From Stutzerimonas xanthomarina (GTDB taxonomy: Bacteria; Pseudomonadota; Gammaproteobacteria; Pseudomonadales; Pseudomonadaceae): 64,000 bases of DNA. This document shows, piece after piece, positions 46,959 through 56,000 of the stretch. The number at the start of each line of letters is the position of its first letter. The first letter of the stretch is position 1. The notes under the pieces are model-generated. The model worked only from the letters and a program-made list of their open reading frames with translations, did no database searches and had not been told where the DNA came from. The stretch is from positions 119,873-183,872 of the forward strand of contig NZ_RHQM01000010.1 in NCBI RefSeq assembly GCF_003935375.1. The letters are read 5' to 3'. Made by a program: the position numbers and the translations under genes.

Positions 46959-47996
46959 ATGGGTAGTCCGGTTCCTGCGCGCTTTCTGTTCTTCGTACTC
47001 GGCTTGTTGTTGCTGGTCGCGATCTGGTTGTCGCTGGCACTGGGACCGCTGAGCCTGGCGCTGGGCGACAGTCTGGCTGCGGCGCTGCGCTTGGTAGGCG
47101 TGCCGATCGAAGCGTCCGGGCTCGAGCAGGCCGAGCTGATTCTTGCGCAGATCCGCCTGCCGCGGACCTTGCTGGGCTGCGCCGCCGGGGCAGTACTGGC
47201 GCTTTGCGGGGTGGCGATGCAGGGGCTGTTTCGCAACCCGCTGGCCGATCCAGGGCTGGTCGGGGTTTCCAGCGGTGCTGCGCTGGGCGCGGCGATCGCC
47301 ATAGTCGGTAGCACATTGATTCCGGCGTTGCCTGCGGGGTGGGAGCCCTACCTGCTGTCGGTCTTCGCCTTCGTCGGCGGGCTGGGCGTGACCTTGCTGG
47401 TTTACCGGCTCGGCCGGCGCGACGGGCAGACCCACGTCGCCACGATGCTGCTGGCCGGCATTGCGCTGACCGCGCTGGCCGGTGCGGTGGTTGGGTTGTT
47501 CAGCTATCTGGCCGACGACAGAACGTTGCGCTCGCTGACCTTCTGGAATCTCGGCAGTCTGAACGGCGCCAGTTATGCACGGCTATGGCCGCTGCTGCTG
47601 ATCACCATCGCCGTCGCACTGTGGCTTCCGCGGCGGGCGAAAGCCCTGAATGCGTTGTTGCTCGGCGAATCGGAAGCGCGTCATCTCGGTTTCGATGTGG
47701 AGCGGATCAAGCGTGAACTGGTGGTCTGCACGGCGCTGGGTGTCGGCGCAGCGGTGGCTGCTACCGGTCTGATCGGCTTTATCGGATTGGTGGTTCCGCA
47801 CCTGATGCGCCTGTTGGTCGGTCCCGATCACCGCTTACTGCTACCAGCTTCGGCACTTGCTGGCGGCAGCTTGCTGCTGCTTGCCGATGTCGCCGCGCGG
47901 CTGGTGATAGCGCCGGCGGAGCTGCCGATCGGCATTGTCACTGCGTTGCTCGGCGCACCTTTCTTCCTTTATCTGCTGTTGCGGGAGCGCCTCTGA
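46959..47996 (+). CDS. hmuU: Iron/heme ABC transporter permease (FecCD/HmuU type)
   Basis: 345-residue inner-membrane permease of the BtuC/FecCD family with 9-10 helices. Family marks: [45 protein letters not shown] in overlapping blocks, [35 protein letters not shown] near the C-terminus (the EAA-like ATPase contact). With the HmuV ATPase and the ChaN lipoprotein following directly, heme is the likely substrate. The last base of the gene overlaps the hmuV ATG (UGAUG). I start at ATG 46959; the frame is open upstream to 46626, across the Rieske gene, without likeness. No periplasmic binding protein gene is adjacent. Confidence 0.85.
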   Translation: MGSPVPARFLFFVLGLLLLVAIWLSLALGPLSLALGDSLAAALRLVGVPIEASGLEQAELILAQIRLPRTLLGCAAGAVLALCGVAMQGLFRNPLADPGLVGVSSGAALGAAIAIVGSTLIPALPAGWEPYLLSVFAFVGGLGVTLLVYRLGRRDGQTHVATMLLAGIALTALAGAVVGLFSYLADDRTLRSLTFWNLGSLNGASYARLWPLLLITIAVALWLPRRAKALNALLLGESEARHLGFDVERIKRELVVCTALGVGAAVAATGLIGFIGLVVPHLMRLLVGPDHRLLLPASALAGGSLLLLADVAARLVIAPAELPIGIVTALLGAPFFLYLLLRERL

Positions 47997-48763
47997 TGCT
48001 GGTGGGCCGCGATCTGACCGTGCGCCGTGGCGCGATAACGGCGCTGCAGGATGTTTCCCTCGAGCTGCGCCCGGGGCAGGTTTTCGGTGTGCTCGGCCCG
48101 AACGGTGCGGGCAAGAGCACGCTGCTGGCGACGTTATCCGGCGAACTCAGGCCTTCCAGGGGGCAGGTCTTGCTCCAAGGGCGGCCGCTCGGCGACTGGG
48201 CGGATGTGGAACGCGCGCGTTGCCTGGCCGTGTTGCCGCAGAGTTCGACGCTCAGCTTCGCCTTCCGCGTGGCGGATGTGGTGGCCATGGGGCGCCTGCC
48301 TCATCGCACCGGGCGCGGAGCCGATGCCGCCTTCGTTGCAGCAGCGATGGCTGCGGCGGACGCGCGGCACCTTGCGACGCGCAGCTACCTTGAACTGTCT
48401 GGAGGTGAGCGTCAGCGTGTGCATCTCGCTCGGGTGCTGGCGCAGCTGTGGCCGGGCGAGACAGGGCAGGTGCTGATGCTCGACGAGCCTACGTCGATGC
48501 TCGATCCTGCGCACCAGCACAGCATTTTAAAGGCGGTCAGGGCCTTCGCCGCGCAAGGCGCCGCCGCTCTGGTGATCCTGCACGATCTGAATCTGGCTGC
48601 GCGCTATTGTGATCGGTTACTGCTGCTAAAGGATGGTCGGCCAATCGTGGCAGGGCCACCCGATGAAGTGCTGCAAGCCGAGCCGCTGCGAGCGGTATTC
48701 GGTCTGGATGTGTTGGTGCAGCGACATCCGGAACTCGGTCACCCGCTGATCATTGCCCGTTGA
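47996..48763 (+). CDS. hmuV: Heme ABC transporter ATP-binding protein
   Basis: 255-residue ABC ATPase of the heme/siderophore type. Walker [13 protein letters not shown]-loop LPQSS, signature [18 protein letters not shown], Walker [13 protein letters not shown], and the H-loop in [11 protein letters not shown] are all intact. It overlaps the hmuU stop by one base (TGATG) and its own stop at 48761-48763 is 11 bases before the chaN start. The energy source for import of heme or iron chelates with hmuU. Confidence 0.9.
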   Translation: MLVGRDLTVRRGAITALQDVSLELRPGQVFGVLGPNGAGKSTLLATLSGELRPSRGQVLLQGRPLGDWADVERARCLAVLPQSSTLSFAFRVADVVAMGRLPHRTGRGADAAFVAAAMAAADARHLATRSYLELSGGERQRVHLARVLAQLWPGETGQVLMLDEPTSMLDPAHQHSILKAVRAFAAQGAAALVILHDLNLAARYCDRLLLLKDGRPIVAGPPDEVLQAEPLRAVFGLDVLVQRHPELGHPLIIAR

Positions 48764-48774
48764 GGAGGTTCATC

Positions 48775-49668
48775 GTGCGCATTCTTGTGTTGCTTGTGCT
48801 GGGTTTGCTGACGGCCTGCCATTCGCTACCGTCGCTACCGGAGTGGCAAAGTCCCGAAGGGCGTGAGCATCCGGAGCTCGGTCTGATCGTCGATCTGCGC
48901 AGTGACGCGGTACTCACGCCCGCGCAGCTGGTAGCGGAGCTGCAGGCGCAGGATCGGCTACTGGTCGGTGAGCGGCACGACAACCCGGATCACCATGCGC
49001 TGCAGCTCTGGTTGCTGCGGGCGTTGGCCGAAGAACGTCCGCAGGGCAGCTTGTTGCTGGAGATGCTCGACCCCCAACAGCAGGCGCTAGTCGATGCGGT
49101 GCGCCGCGAGGTGCGTGAAGGGCGAGTGCCAGCCGATCTTCCTGAGGCGCTGGGCTGGCAGAGGGGCTGGGATTGGGCTCAGTACGGAGCCCTGGTTTCA
49201 CATGCGCTCGCGCAGCCTTACCCATTGCTGCATGCCAATCTCGGGCGCGACGAAATCATGTCGATCTATCGTGCCGCACCGTCATTGCAGGGGCGCAAAT
49301 CTGCGGCCGCGGCGGTAAGCGAGGCATTGCTGGCGCAGATCGAGGTCTCTCACTGCGGGATGCTGCCGGCCTCCCAGCTGCCGGCGATGCTGGCGGTGCA
49401 GCAGCAGCGTGATCGACGCATGGCCGAGCGAACGCTCGCCGCAGCCGAGCCAGCCATGCTGCTGGCCGGCGCGTTCCATGTCCGTCGAGATCTGGGCGTG
49501 CCGTTGCATATCGAGGATCTGTCAGGGAAGTCAGTCGCGGTGTTGATGCTTGCTGAAGTGGGCGAGACGGTATCCGCTGCGCAGGCCGACTATGTCTGGT
49601 ACACCCCGGCGCAACCGGAGCAGGATCATTGCGAACAGCTGCGCCGACCGGGCAAGCAATCTGGCTGA
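48775..49668 (+). CDS. ChaN family heme-binding lipoprotein (PhuW-like)
   Basis: 297-residue outer-membrane-directed lipoprotein with GTG start at 48775 behind a good AGGAGG site, and lipobox LLTAC (Cys at residue 15). The ChaN/Tiki-superfamily domain is recognised by LLVGERHDNPDHHALQLWLL, ALGWQRGWDWAQYGALV and MLLAGAFHVRRDLGVP with conserved Glu/His residues that bind heme in dimers. In P. aeruginosa the corresponding gene in the phu heme operon, next to prrF, is phuW. Position after hmuU-hmuV and next to prrF supports iron/heme uptake. Confidence 0.85.
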   Translation: MRILVLLVLGLLTACHSLPSLPEWQSPEGREHPELGLIVDLRSDAVLTPAQLVAELQAQDRLLVGERHDNPDHHALQLWLLRALAEERPQGSLLLEMLDPQQQALVDAVRREVREGRVPADLPEALGWQRGWDWAQYGALVSHALAQPYPLLHANLGRDEIMSIYRAAPSLQGRKSAAAAVSEALLAQIEVSHCGMLPASQLPAMLAVQQQRDRRMAERTLAAAEPAMLLAGAFHVRRDLGVPLHIEDLSGKSVAVLMLAEVGETVSAAQADYVWYTPAQPEQDHCEQLRRPGKQSG

Positions 49669-49681
49669 CATTTTCTACAGG

Positions 49682-49792
49682 CAAAAAAAGACCCGGCAGA
49701 GCCGGGTCAAAACCGTGATTAGCCTGATGAGGAGATAACCTGAAGGATCGACTGCCTGAGCCTTCAGCTATCGGCTGACCTCGCGATCAGTT
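49682..49792 (-). ncRNA. prrF: PrrF iron-responsive small RNA, single copy
   Basis: Small RNA of about 110 nt transcribed leftwards from a Fur-controlled promoter. On the minus strand it starts AACTGATCGCGAGGTCAGCC, contains the conserved seed region CTCATCAGGCTAATCACGG, and ends with the terminator GACCCGGC-AGA-GCCGGGTC (loop TCT on the RNA strand) followed by a T-run (49690 to 49682). In iron starvation PrrF represses iron-rich proteins such as sodB, sdh and acnA mRNAs through Hfq. The location between the ChaN/phuW-type gene and the cyclic-nucleotide-binding gene is that of prrF in P. aeruginosa, where two tandem copies are found. Here only one copy is visible. Confidence 0.93.
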
Positions 49793-49794
49793 GC

Positions 49795-49826
49795 GATAAT
49801 AGTAACAATTCTCATTTCTGCGTCAA
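49795..49826 (-). promoter_or_regulatory. Fur box and sigma-70 promoter of prrF
   Basis: Minus strand: TTGACG (49826-49821), 16-base spacer, TACTAT (49804-49799), start at 49792. Overlapping it is GATAATAGTAACAATTCTC (49795-49813, plus strand), 14 of 19 matches to the Fur consensus. This is the arrangement expected for iron-repressed prrF. Confidence 0.85.
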
Positions 49827-49864
49827 CAGGCTTTCGTAAAAAATATTCTTTGGGCTGGTCTGCC

Positions 49865-50662
49865 TCAAACGGCAACGTTTACCCGCAGATGAGTGACTTC
49901 TTTGTTCAGCAGGTCAATGCGCCGCGCCATGCTTTCAATGAGGCTGTGAGCGATGCGGGGGTTGCTCTGTGTCAGTCCGAGGAACTGTTCCTTGGGAATG
50001 ACCATGACCGTGCAGGCCTCACTGGCGACCACGGTTGCGCTGCGTCGCTCGCGGGTGAAGACCGCCATGGCGCCGAAGATCTCGTCCTTCTGTACGTCGC
50101 CAACCTTCTGGCCGTCGACGATGGCCTCGGCGTGGCCTTCGATGATGATGAACACGTTGTCTGCTTCGTCGCCTTGGCGGATCAGCTCTTCACCGACGGC
50201 GAAATGCTTGAAGCCGGTAGCCGGGCGGATCTCCGGTTGCTTCAGGCGCGCAAGGGCGTCGCCGAGCAGGGCGGTATGACCAATCAGATACTGGGTGAAC
50301 AGTTCCTGGCGGTGCTCATCGGAGTGGATGTGCTGGAACACCGCGTTGCGCGAGTAGGGAATCAGGCTGACAGGTTCGTCGCTGCAATAGCGGCACTCTG
50401 GCAGGTCGCCCGACTGGCGCAATCCAACCAGGTCGCCCTCCTGCAGATAGAACAGCGCCTTGCCGTCGATCAGCGCATGCAGTAGCCCGGTCTCGATGAT
50501 GAAAAGTTGCTGTGCCGGCAGCTCGGCGCACAGATCGTCGGTGTGCTTGAGTTCAAGGTTGGGGCCTGAGGGCTGCAAGCCTTCGAGCAATTGGGTGGGG
50601 ATGGTTTGCAGGCGGTTGATCAGGCGATCGGCGTAGGCCGGTTGCTCCCCGAGTAAATACAT
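49865..50662 (-). CDS. Cyclic nucleotide-binding domain protein
   Basis: 265 residues with a CRP-like cyclic-nucleotide-binding domain at about residues 150-245. The phosphate-binding cassette is FGAMAVFTRERRSATVVA with the Arg that holds the cyclic phosphate, and the FKHFAVGEELIRQGDEADNVFIIIEGHAEA beta-roll precedes it. No helix-turn-helix is visible, so it is not a DNA-binding CRP. In P. aeruginosa the equivalent gene beside prrF is cbpA (cAMP-binding protein A), assigned here by position. The ATG at 50662 (MYLLGEQPAY) has AAGGAT upstream. Confidence 0.85.
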   Translation of the reverse strand: MYLLGEQPAYADRLINRLQTIPTQLLEGLQPSGPNLELKHTDDLCAELPAQQLFIIETGLLHALIDGKALFYLQEGDLVGLRQSGDLPECRYCSDEPVSLIPYSRNAVFQHIHSDEHRQELFTQYLIGHTALLGDALARLKQPEIRPATGFKHFAVGEELIRQGDEADNVFIIIEGHAEAIVDGQKVGDVQKDEIFGAMAVFTRERRSATVVASEACTVMVIPKEQFLGLTQSNPRIAHSLIESMARRIDLLNKEVTHLRVNVAV

Positions 50663-50773
50663 GTCGGTAATCCTTGAACGAACGGGCAGACGATTGGCAG
50701 GGTCACGTCGGCGCACAATAGGCTCGGGCGAGGGCCTGAGTAAATCTCGCCGAGCAGAGGTTGTGAGCTAGCT

Positions 50774-51037
50774 CTAGTTGTCGCGATCGGCGCCCAGATT
50801 CCGATTCAGCTCTTCCTTCAGCGGGACCGGCAGCTGCTGCCACGGGACATCTCTCAACGCCCCCTCGATGGCATACAGCAGAACCTTCGAGGCCCCGAAG
50901 CCGCGTGCCTTCACAGCGCGATAGGAGCTCACCGCGCCCAATCGTCGGAGGTCCGCAGCGGTGTGGATTCCCGATGCATGCAGCCATTGCACCGAGGTCT
51001 TGCCGAGATTGCGGAGCGAAAGCAGTTCGTCGTGCAT
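50774..51037 (-). CDS. TfoX C-terminal domain protein
   Basis: 87-residue protein matching the TfoX_C helical domain: LLSLRNLGKTSVQWLHASGIHTAADLRRLGAVSSYRAVK, then LLYAIEGALRDVPWQQLPVPLKEELNRNL. It contains only the C-terminal domain, without the N-terminal TfoX domain, and so need not regulate competence. Function unknown. ATG at 51037; minus strand, downstream of the methyltransferase gene with an 18-base gap, so they are probably co-transcribed. Confidence 0.85.
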   Translation of the reverse strand: MHDELLSLRNLGKTSVQWLHASGIHTAADLRRLGAVSSYRAVKARGFGASKVLLYAIEGALRDVPWQQLPVPLKEELNRNLGADRDN

Positions 51038-51055
51038 GGCGGCGTCCTTGCGGTG

Positions 51056-51841
51056 CTAGCGGTTGGGGAAGCCTGTCAGAAAGTGTAGCGGCCAGCGGAT
51101 AAGCCTCCGCTGACCTGCCTGGCCCCATGCAGACGTCAATTGGGGCTCGATTGATGTGATGGGGTCGCGACCATGCCGCTGCTGCCATTGCTTCACGGCA
51201 GACCAGGTGCGCAGATAGCCCATCAGTTCGCGGATATCCCAGTGCGCTTCGAGGGCGAAGGGCGGCGGTTCGATACGTGGAAAGGGAGGCTGGATATCGC
51301 GGTAACCGGCATCGACGCTGCTGCGACCAGCTGGCCAGCAACCGGCGAGTGTTTCGTAGTAGAGCCTGTGGATGATCGCGTCCACTGCGGCCGATATATC
51401 CAGCAGGCTGTAGCACCAGGCGCAGAACAGGCCGTTCGGCTTCAGTGCGCGCCGCGCCTGATTGAAGAATGCCGGCGTGGCGAACCAGTGCAGGGCTTGT
51501 GCGACTACCAGCAGATCGAGCTGTCCGCTGCGCAATGGCAGATGCTCCGCATCGGCGACGAAACGCTGCACGTTTAACCAGGTGTCGCCAGCCGCGAGCT
51601 GTTCGGCGCTCGCGTCGCAGGCCAGGACCCGATGGAAGTGTCGTGTCAGCGGGATGCTCGCTTGCCCGTTGCCGGCCGCAAGGTCGAGCGCGGTGTCGGT
51701 GGCCGCGCATTGGCTGGCGAGCCAGTTGAACAGTGCCTCGGGGTAGGTCGGGCGGAAGCGTGCGTAGTCAGTGGACCGGCTGGAGAACAGCTGGATGCTG
51801 TCACTGGTCGGCTTTGGCGCGGGTGATTCGCTGGCAGACAT
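51056..51841 (-). CDS. Class I SAM-dependent methyltransferase
   Basis: 261-residue methyltransferase of the UbiE/YcgJ class. SAM-binding block ALDLAAGNGQASIPLTRHF around residue 52, then VLACDASAEQLAAG and the catalytic-type DLLVVAQALHWF with LKPNGLFCAWCYS. No substrate can be inferred. It begins at ATG 51841. It lies 73 bases after the next upstream gene on the same strand and 18 bases before the TfoX-C gene. Confidence 0.82.
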   Translation of the reverse strand: MSASESPAPKPTSDSIQLFSSRSTDYARFRPTYPEALFNWLASQCAATDTALDLAAGNGQASIPLTRHFHRVLACDASAEQLAAGDTWLNVQRFVADAEHLPLRSGQLDLLVVAQALHWFATPAFFNQARRALKPNGLFCAWCYSLLDISAAVDAIIHRLYYETLAGCWPAGRSSVDAGYRDIQPPFPRIEPPPFALEAHWDIRELMGYLRTWSAVKQWQQRHGRDPITSIEPQLTSAWGQAGQRRLIRWPLHFLTGFPNR

Positions 51842-51914
51842 AGCGGTGTTCCACGATTGGAATACCGGGAGTATAGAAGCACCGCCGCACTCTGCTGGCG
51901 GCGGTGCCTGGCGG

Positions 51915-53477
51915 TCAGAGGCCGGGCAGGTGCTGACGGATGCTGGCGACCAGCTCGTCGAGGCTGCCGGCGTCCTGGGTGTCGACCCGACGGCTATGCA
52001 GTCGCTCGCTCTCGTTCAGCGCCTCGCGGCTGGCCTGCTGAGCATGCACTACCTCCATGGTCGCGTCGGATGGATCAAGCCCCTCGGCCTGGCGTTGCGC
52101 CAGCCACTGCGCGATCACCGCATCCGGCGCCTGGCAGTCGAGTATCAGGAAGGGCACACCAGTGGTCTCGGCCGCCTGCCAGGCATCCTGGCGCTGCTGC
52201 TGCTTCAGGTATGCCGCGTCGATCACCACGGAAAAGCCAGCCTGCAGCGCAGTCGTTGCCAGCTGGTGCAGCCGCTTGTAGGTCTCATCGCTGGCCTGCT
52301 GGCTGTAGATGCCGGCATCGAGGTGGCCCTGCTGGGCTTCGGGCTGCTCGCCATGCAGGCGCTTGCGTTCGATATCCGAGCGCAGGCGTATCGCGCCAAG
52401 GGCCTCGACCAGGCGTAGCGCAACGTGGCTCTTGCCTACGGCGGACACGCCGTGGGTGATGGCGAGGAAGCGCGAGGGAATGGCGCTGTAGCTTTCGGCC
52501 AGATTCGCGTAGCTGCGGTACTGCCGTACGATCACCTTGCGTTGCACCGCGTCCTGCTCCTGATACAGACGGAACAGGCTGACCTTGGCGCGGACCAGTG
52601 CGCGATAGGCCTTGTACAGATTCAGCAGCGCCAGCGCTGCGTAGTCGCCGGTGTGCTCCAGCCAGCCATTGATGAACCTGCGCGCCTGGCACTTCAGGCC
52701 ACGATCCTCGAGGTCCATGGCCAGGAAGGCTGCGTCGGATGCGGTATCGATCAGGCGAAACGGCTCGTTGAACTCGATGCAGTCGAACAGCACCACCTTG
52801 CCATCGATCAATGTGGCATTGCCCAGGTGAAGATCGCCGTGACATTCGCGGACGAAACCTTCCTGGCAGCGCTGGTCGAGCAGCGGACGCAGGCGCTCGA
52901 TACTGGTTTCGGTCCATTCCTCGAGCGCATCCAGCTGGCGGAGATCCTCGGCTTCGCTGAGCAACGGGCGAATCTGTTCGAAGTTCTGCCGCATCGGCGC
53001 AACGATCGCATCGGCACTGCTCAGTGCATGACCGGCAGGCACCTGCGGGGTGCCCTGGTGGAAGCGGGCGATCTGCTCGGCCAGGGCGTCAATGTGCGCG
53101 TCCGTCAACTCGCCGCGCGCCTGCAGTTCGGCCAGTAGCTGGGTTTGTGGGAACTCGCGCATCTTCAGCGCATATTCGAAGGGCTCGCCTGTACCATCGA
53201 TCTCGGGTGCATCCGGCGATCCGCTGATGGGAACGACTTCGAGATACAGATCCGGCGCCATGCGCTGGTTGAGCCGTAACTCTTCTTCGCAGAAATGCTT
53301 GCGTGAGGCGAGGTCGGTGAAGTTGAGAAAGCCGAAGTCCACTGGCTTCTTGATCTTGTAGGCATAGGTGCCGGTGAGGATGACCCAGGAAATGTGGGTC
53401 TCGATTACCCGAAAGCCCTCGCTGGGATGCGGGTACAGGGCAGGATTCTGCAGTGCGGCGATCAGTGCTTGGCTCAC
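51915..53477 (-). CDS. Bifunctional aminoglycoside-phosphotransferase-like / P-loop kinase
   Basis: About 520 residues in two parts: an APH-like kinase fold (residues 1-320, with YKIKKPVDFGFLNF, the Brenner-type HGDLHLGNATLIDGKVVLFDCIEFN carrying the catalytic Asp) and a P-loop NTPase domain (about 335-515, Walker A GVSAVGKSHVAL). This fused family occurs widely in Pseudomonas and its substrate is unknown; it need not confer antibiotic resistance. I favour the GTG at 53477 as start because AAGGA lies 6 bases before it; the ATG at 53483 would have that AAGGA directly against it. The longer upstream frame runs antisense through mrcB and is a shadow. Confidence 0.82.
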   Translation of the reverse strand: MSQALIAALQNPALYPHPSEGFRVIETHISWVILTGTYAYKIKKPVDFGFLNFTDLASRKHFCEEELRLNQRMAPDLYLEVVPISGSPDAPEIDGTGEPFEYALKMREFPQTQLLAELQARGELTDAHIDALAEQIARFHQGTPQVPAGHALSSADAIVAPMRQNFEQIRPLLSEAEDLRQLDALEEWTETSIERLRPLLDQRCQEGFVRECHGDLHLGNATLIDGKVVLFDCIEFNEPFRLIDTASDAAFLAMDLEDRGLKCQARRFINGWLEHTGDYAALALLNLYKAYRALVRAKVSLFRLYQEQDAVQRKVIVRQYRSYANLAESYSAIPSRFLAITHGVSAVGKSHVALRLVEALGAIRLRSDIERKRLHGEQPEAQQGHLDAGIYSQQASDETYKRLHQLATTALQAGFSVVIDAAYLKQQQRQDAWQAAETTGVPFLILDCQAPDAVIAQWLAQRQAEGLDPSDATMEVVHAQQASREALNESERLHSRRVDTQDAGSLDELVASIRQHLPGL

Positions 53478-53636
53478 GGTCATTCCTTGTTGAAGTTCTT
53501 GAACGGGGCGTGCGAGTCCACTGCGAAGCAGTCCACACAGTCGAAAAGTCGCAGGCATTATGGCCGCTGTGCGTTGCGCTGCAAACCGCTGAGAGGCCGT
53601 CGGTCCGCGCCTGCAAAGTGCGTATAATGCGCCGCC

Positions 53637-55949
53637 ATGACTAAATCTCGCTCCCCCCGTACACGCTCCAGACGCCGCTCCGCTGGCGCTCGCCCCTGGT
53701 TGGGCTGGGCGGTCAAACTGTCCATTGTCGGCCTGGTGATCCTGGCCGGTTTCGCCATTTATCTCGATGCCGTGGTGCAGGAGAAATTCTCCGGCAAGCG
53801 CTGGACGATTCCGGCCAAGGTCTATGCACGACCGCTGGAGTTGTTCGTCGGGCAGAAGCTCGATAAGACCGATTTTCTCGCCGAGCTGGATGCGTTGGGC
53901 TATCGCCGCGAAAAGGCTGTCAGCGGTCCGGGTGGCGCGTCTGTGGCTGGTAATGACATCGAACTGCACACCCGCGGCTTCCAGTTCTACGAAGGTGCCG
54001 AACAGTCGCAGCGGCTGCGAGTACGCTTCTCCGGCGATTTCGTCGCCGGTCTCAGCGCTGCCAATGGCGGATCGCTGCCGGTAGCGCGGCTGGAGCCGGT
54101 GTTGATCGGTGGGCTGTACCCCGCGCATAACGAGGATCGCATCCTGATCAAGCTCGATCAGGTGCCGCCGTATCTGGTGGAAACGCTGGTCGCCGTGGAG
54201 GATCGGGAGTTCTTCAATCACTTCGGTGTATCGCCCAAGTCCATTGCCCGCGCCGTCTGGGTCAACCTGACTGCAGGCCAGGTTCGCCAAGGGGGCAGTA
54301 CGCTGACCCAGCAGCTGGTGAAGAACTTCTACCTGACCAACGAGCGCAGCCTTAGCCGTAAGGCCACCGAGGCGATGATGGCGGTGCTGCTGGAGCTGCA
54401 CTACGACAAGCAAGACATTCTCGAAGCCTACCTGAACGAAGTGTTTCTCGGTCAGGACGGTCGCCGTGCCATTCACGGCTTCGGTCTGGCGAGCCAGTAC
54501 TTCTTCGGCCAGCCGCTGGCCGAGTTGAAGTTGCCGCAGGTGGCATTGCTGGTTGGCATGGTGAAAGGGCCTACCTACTACAACCCTCGACGCAATCCCG
54601 AGCGGGCGTTGGAGCGGCGCAACCTGGTTCTCGACCTGCTCGCCGAGCAGCAGGCGGTCAGCGCCGAGGACATAGCAAAAGCCAAGCAGGCACCGCTGGG
54701 CGTGACCCAGCGTGGCAGCATGGCCGACAGCTCCTATCCGGCCTTCCTCGACTTGGTCAAGCGTCAGCTGCGTGAGGACTATCGGGACGAGGACCTCACC
54801 GAAGAAGGTCTGCGTGTCTTCACCAGTTTCGATCCGGTGATCCAGCTCAAGGCCGAGCAGGCCATGAGCGAAACCCTCAAGCGTCTCGGCAAGAGCACCG
54901 AAGGCGTCGAAGGCGCAATGATCGTGACCAATCCTGAGACCGGTGAAATTCAGGCCCTGCTCGGTAGTCGCCAGCCGGGTTTCGCGGGGTTCAATCGCGC
55001 GCTCGATGCGTCACGGCCGATCGGCTCGCTGATCAAGCCGGCCATCTACCTGGCTGCGCTGGAAAAGCCCAGCCAGTACACGCTGACCAGTCTGCTCGAA
55101 GACGAGCCATTCTCGGTCAAGGGTGCCGACGGGCAGATCTGGAAGCCGCAGAACTATGGGCGTCAGGCTTATGGCACGGTTTACCTGTATCAGGCACTCG
55201 CCAATTCCTACAACCTGTCCACGGCGCGGCTCGGGCTCGACCTGGGTGTGCCGAATGTACTGAAGACGCTTGAGCGGCTGGGTGCATCGCCACAGTGGCC
55301 AGCGTATCCGTCGATGCTGCTCGGAGCGGGCGGTTTGCGGCCGATCGAAGTTGCCGATATGTATCAGACCCTGGCCAACGGTGGCTTCAACACTCCGTTG
55401 CGTGGCATTCGCAGCGTGCTGACCGCGGACGGTGAGCCACTCAAGCGGTATCCGTTCCAGATTCAGCAGCGCTTCGATCCGGGTGCCATCTATCTGACTC
55501 AGTACGCCATGCAGCGTGCCATGCGCGAAGGAACGGGTCGTTCTGCCTACAACCGTCTGCCGCAGTCGCTGAATCTCGCTGGCAAGACCGGTACCACCAA
55601 CGACTCGCGTGACAGCTGGTTCGCAGGCTTCAGCCAGGATCTGCTGGCAGTGGTTTGGTTGGGTCGTGATGACAATGGCAAAACTTCGCTGACTGGGGCG
55701 ACCGGCGCGCTGCAGGTGTGGAGCGATTTCATGCGGCGGGCCGATCCGCTGCCTCTGCAGATGCCAGTGCCGGACAACGTGACATATGCCTGGGTGGACG
55801 CGCGAAGCGGCCTGGGTACGGATGAGCGTTGCCCCGATGCGGTGCAGATGCCCTATATTCGCGGCAGCGAACCGGCCCCCGGACCTGGCTGCGGCATTCA
55901 GGCGCCGGCGGAGTCGGTCATGGATTGGGTGCGTGGCTGGTTGGAGTAA
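53637..55949 (+). CDS. mrcB: Penicillin-binding protein 1B
   Basis: Bifunctional class A penicillin-binding protein building peptidoglycan. 770 residues: basic cytoplasmic start (KSRSPRTRSRRRSAG), one membrane anchor (about 25-45), UB2H domain, GT51 transglycosylase (about 180-350, VAVEDREFFNHFG with the catalytic Glu, and GGSTLTQQLVKNFYL), and the transpeptidase with SxxK in RPIGSLIKPAIY, SYN in NSYNLSTA and KTGTTND. The catalytic motifs are intact. Divergent from the phosphotransferase gene, with 159 bases between starts. Confidence 0.97.
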   Translation: MTKSRSPRTRSRRRSAGARPWLGWAVKLSIVGLVILAGFAIYLDAVVQEKFSGKRWTIPAKVYARPLELFVGQKLDKTDFLAELDALGYRREKAVSGPGGASVAGNDIELHTRGFQFYEGAEQSQRLRVRFSGDFVAGLSAANGGSLPVARLEPVLIGGLYPAHNEDRILIKLDQVPPYLVETLVAVEDREFFNHFGVSPKSIARAVWVNLTAGQVRQGGSTLTQQLVKNFYLTNERSLSRKATEAMMAVLLELHYDKQDILEAYLNEVFLGQDGRRAIHGFGLASQYFFGQPLAELKLPQVALLVGMVKGPTYYNPRRNPERALERRNLVLDLLAEQQAVSAEDIAKAKQAPLGVTQRGSMADSSYPAFLDLVKRQLREDYRDEDLTEEGLRVFTSFDPVIQLKAEQAMSETLKRLGKSTEGVEGAMIVTNPETGEIQALLGSRQPGFAGFNRALDASRPIGSLIKPAIYLAALEKPSQYTLTSLLEDEPFSVKGADGQIWKPQNYGRQAYGTVYLYQALANSYNLSTARLGLDLGVPNVLKTLERLGASPQWPAYPSMLLGAGGLRPIEVADMYQTLANGGFNTPLRGIRSVLTADGEPLKRYPFQIQQRFDPGAIYLTQYAMQRAMREGTGRSAYNRLPQSLNLAGKTGTTNDSRDSWFAGFSQDLLAVVWLGRDDNGKTSLTGATGALQVWSDFMRRADPLPLQMPVPDNVTYAWVDARSGLGTDERCPDAVQMPYIRGSEPAPGPGCGIQAPAESVMDWVRGWLE

Positions 55950-56000
55950 CTGCCGCAGAGGTCGCGTGCTTCGTGGTTCTACGTTGAGAGGTCTGAATTG

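Noticed and set aside
51915..53477. Antibiotic-resistance aminoglycoside phosphotransferase
   Set aside because: The APH-like fold is fused to a P-loop kinase and placed in a conserved core position; this family is widespread and not linked to resistance.
53484..54476. N-terminal extension of the phosphotransferase frame by about 330 codons
   Set aside because: Runs antisense through mrcB, has low-complexity Gln/His/Arg sequence, and the family start is at MSQALIAAL near 53477.
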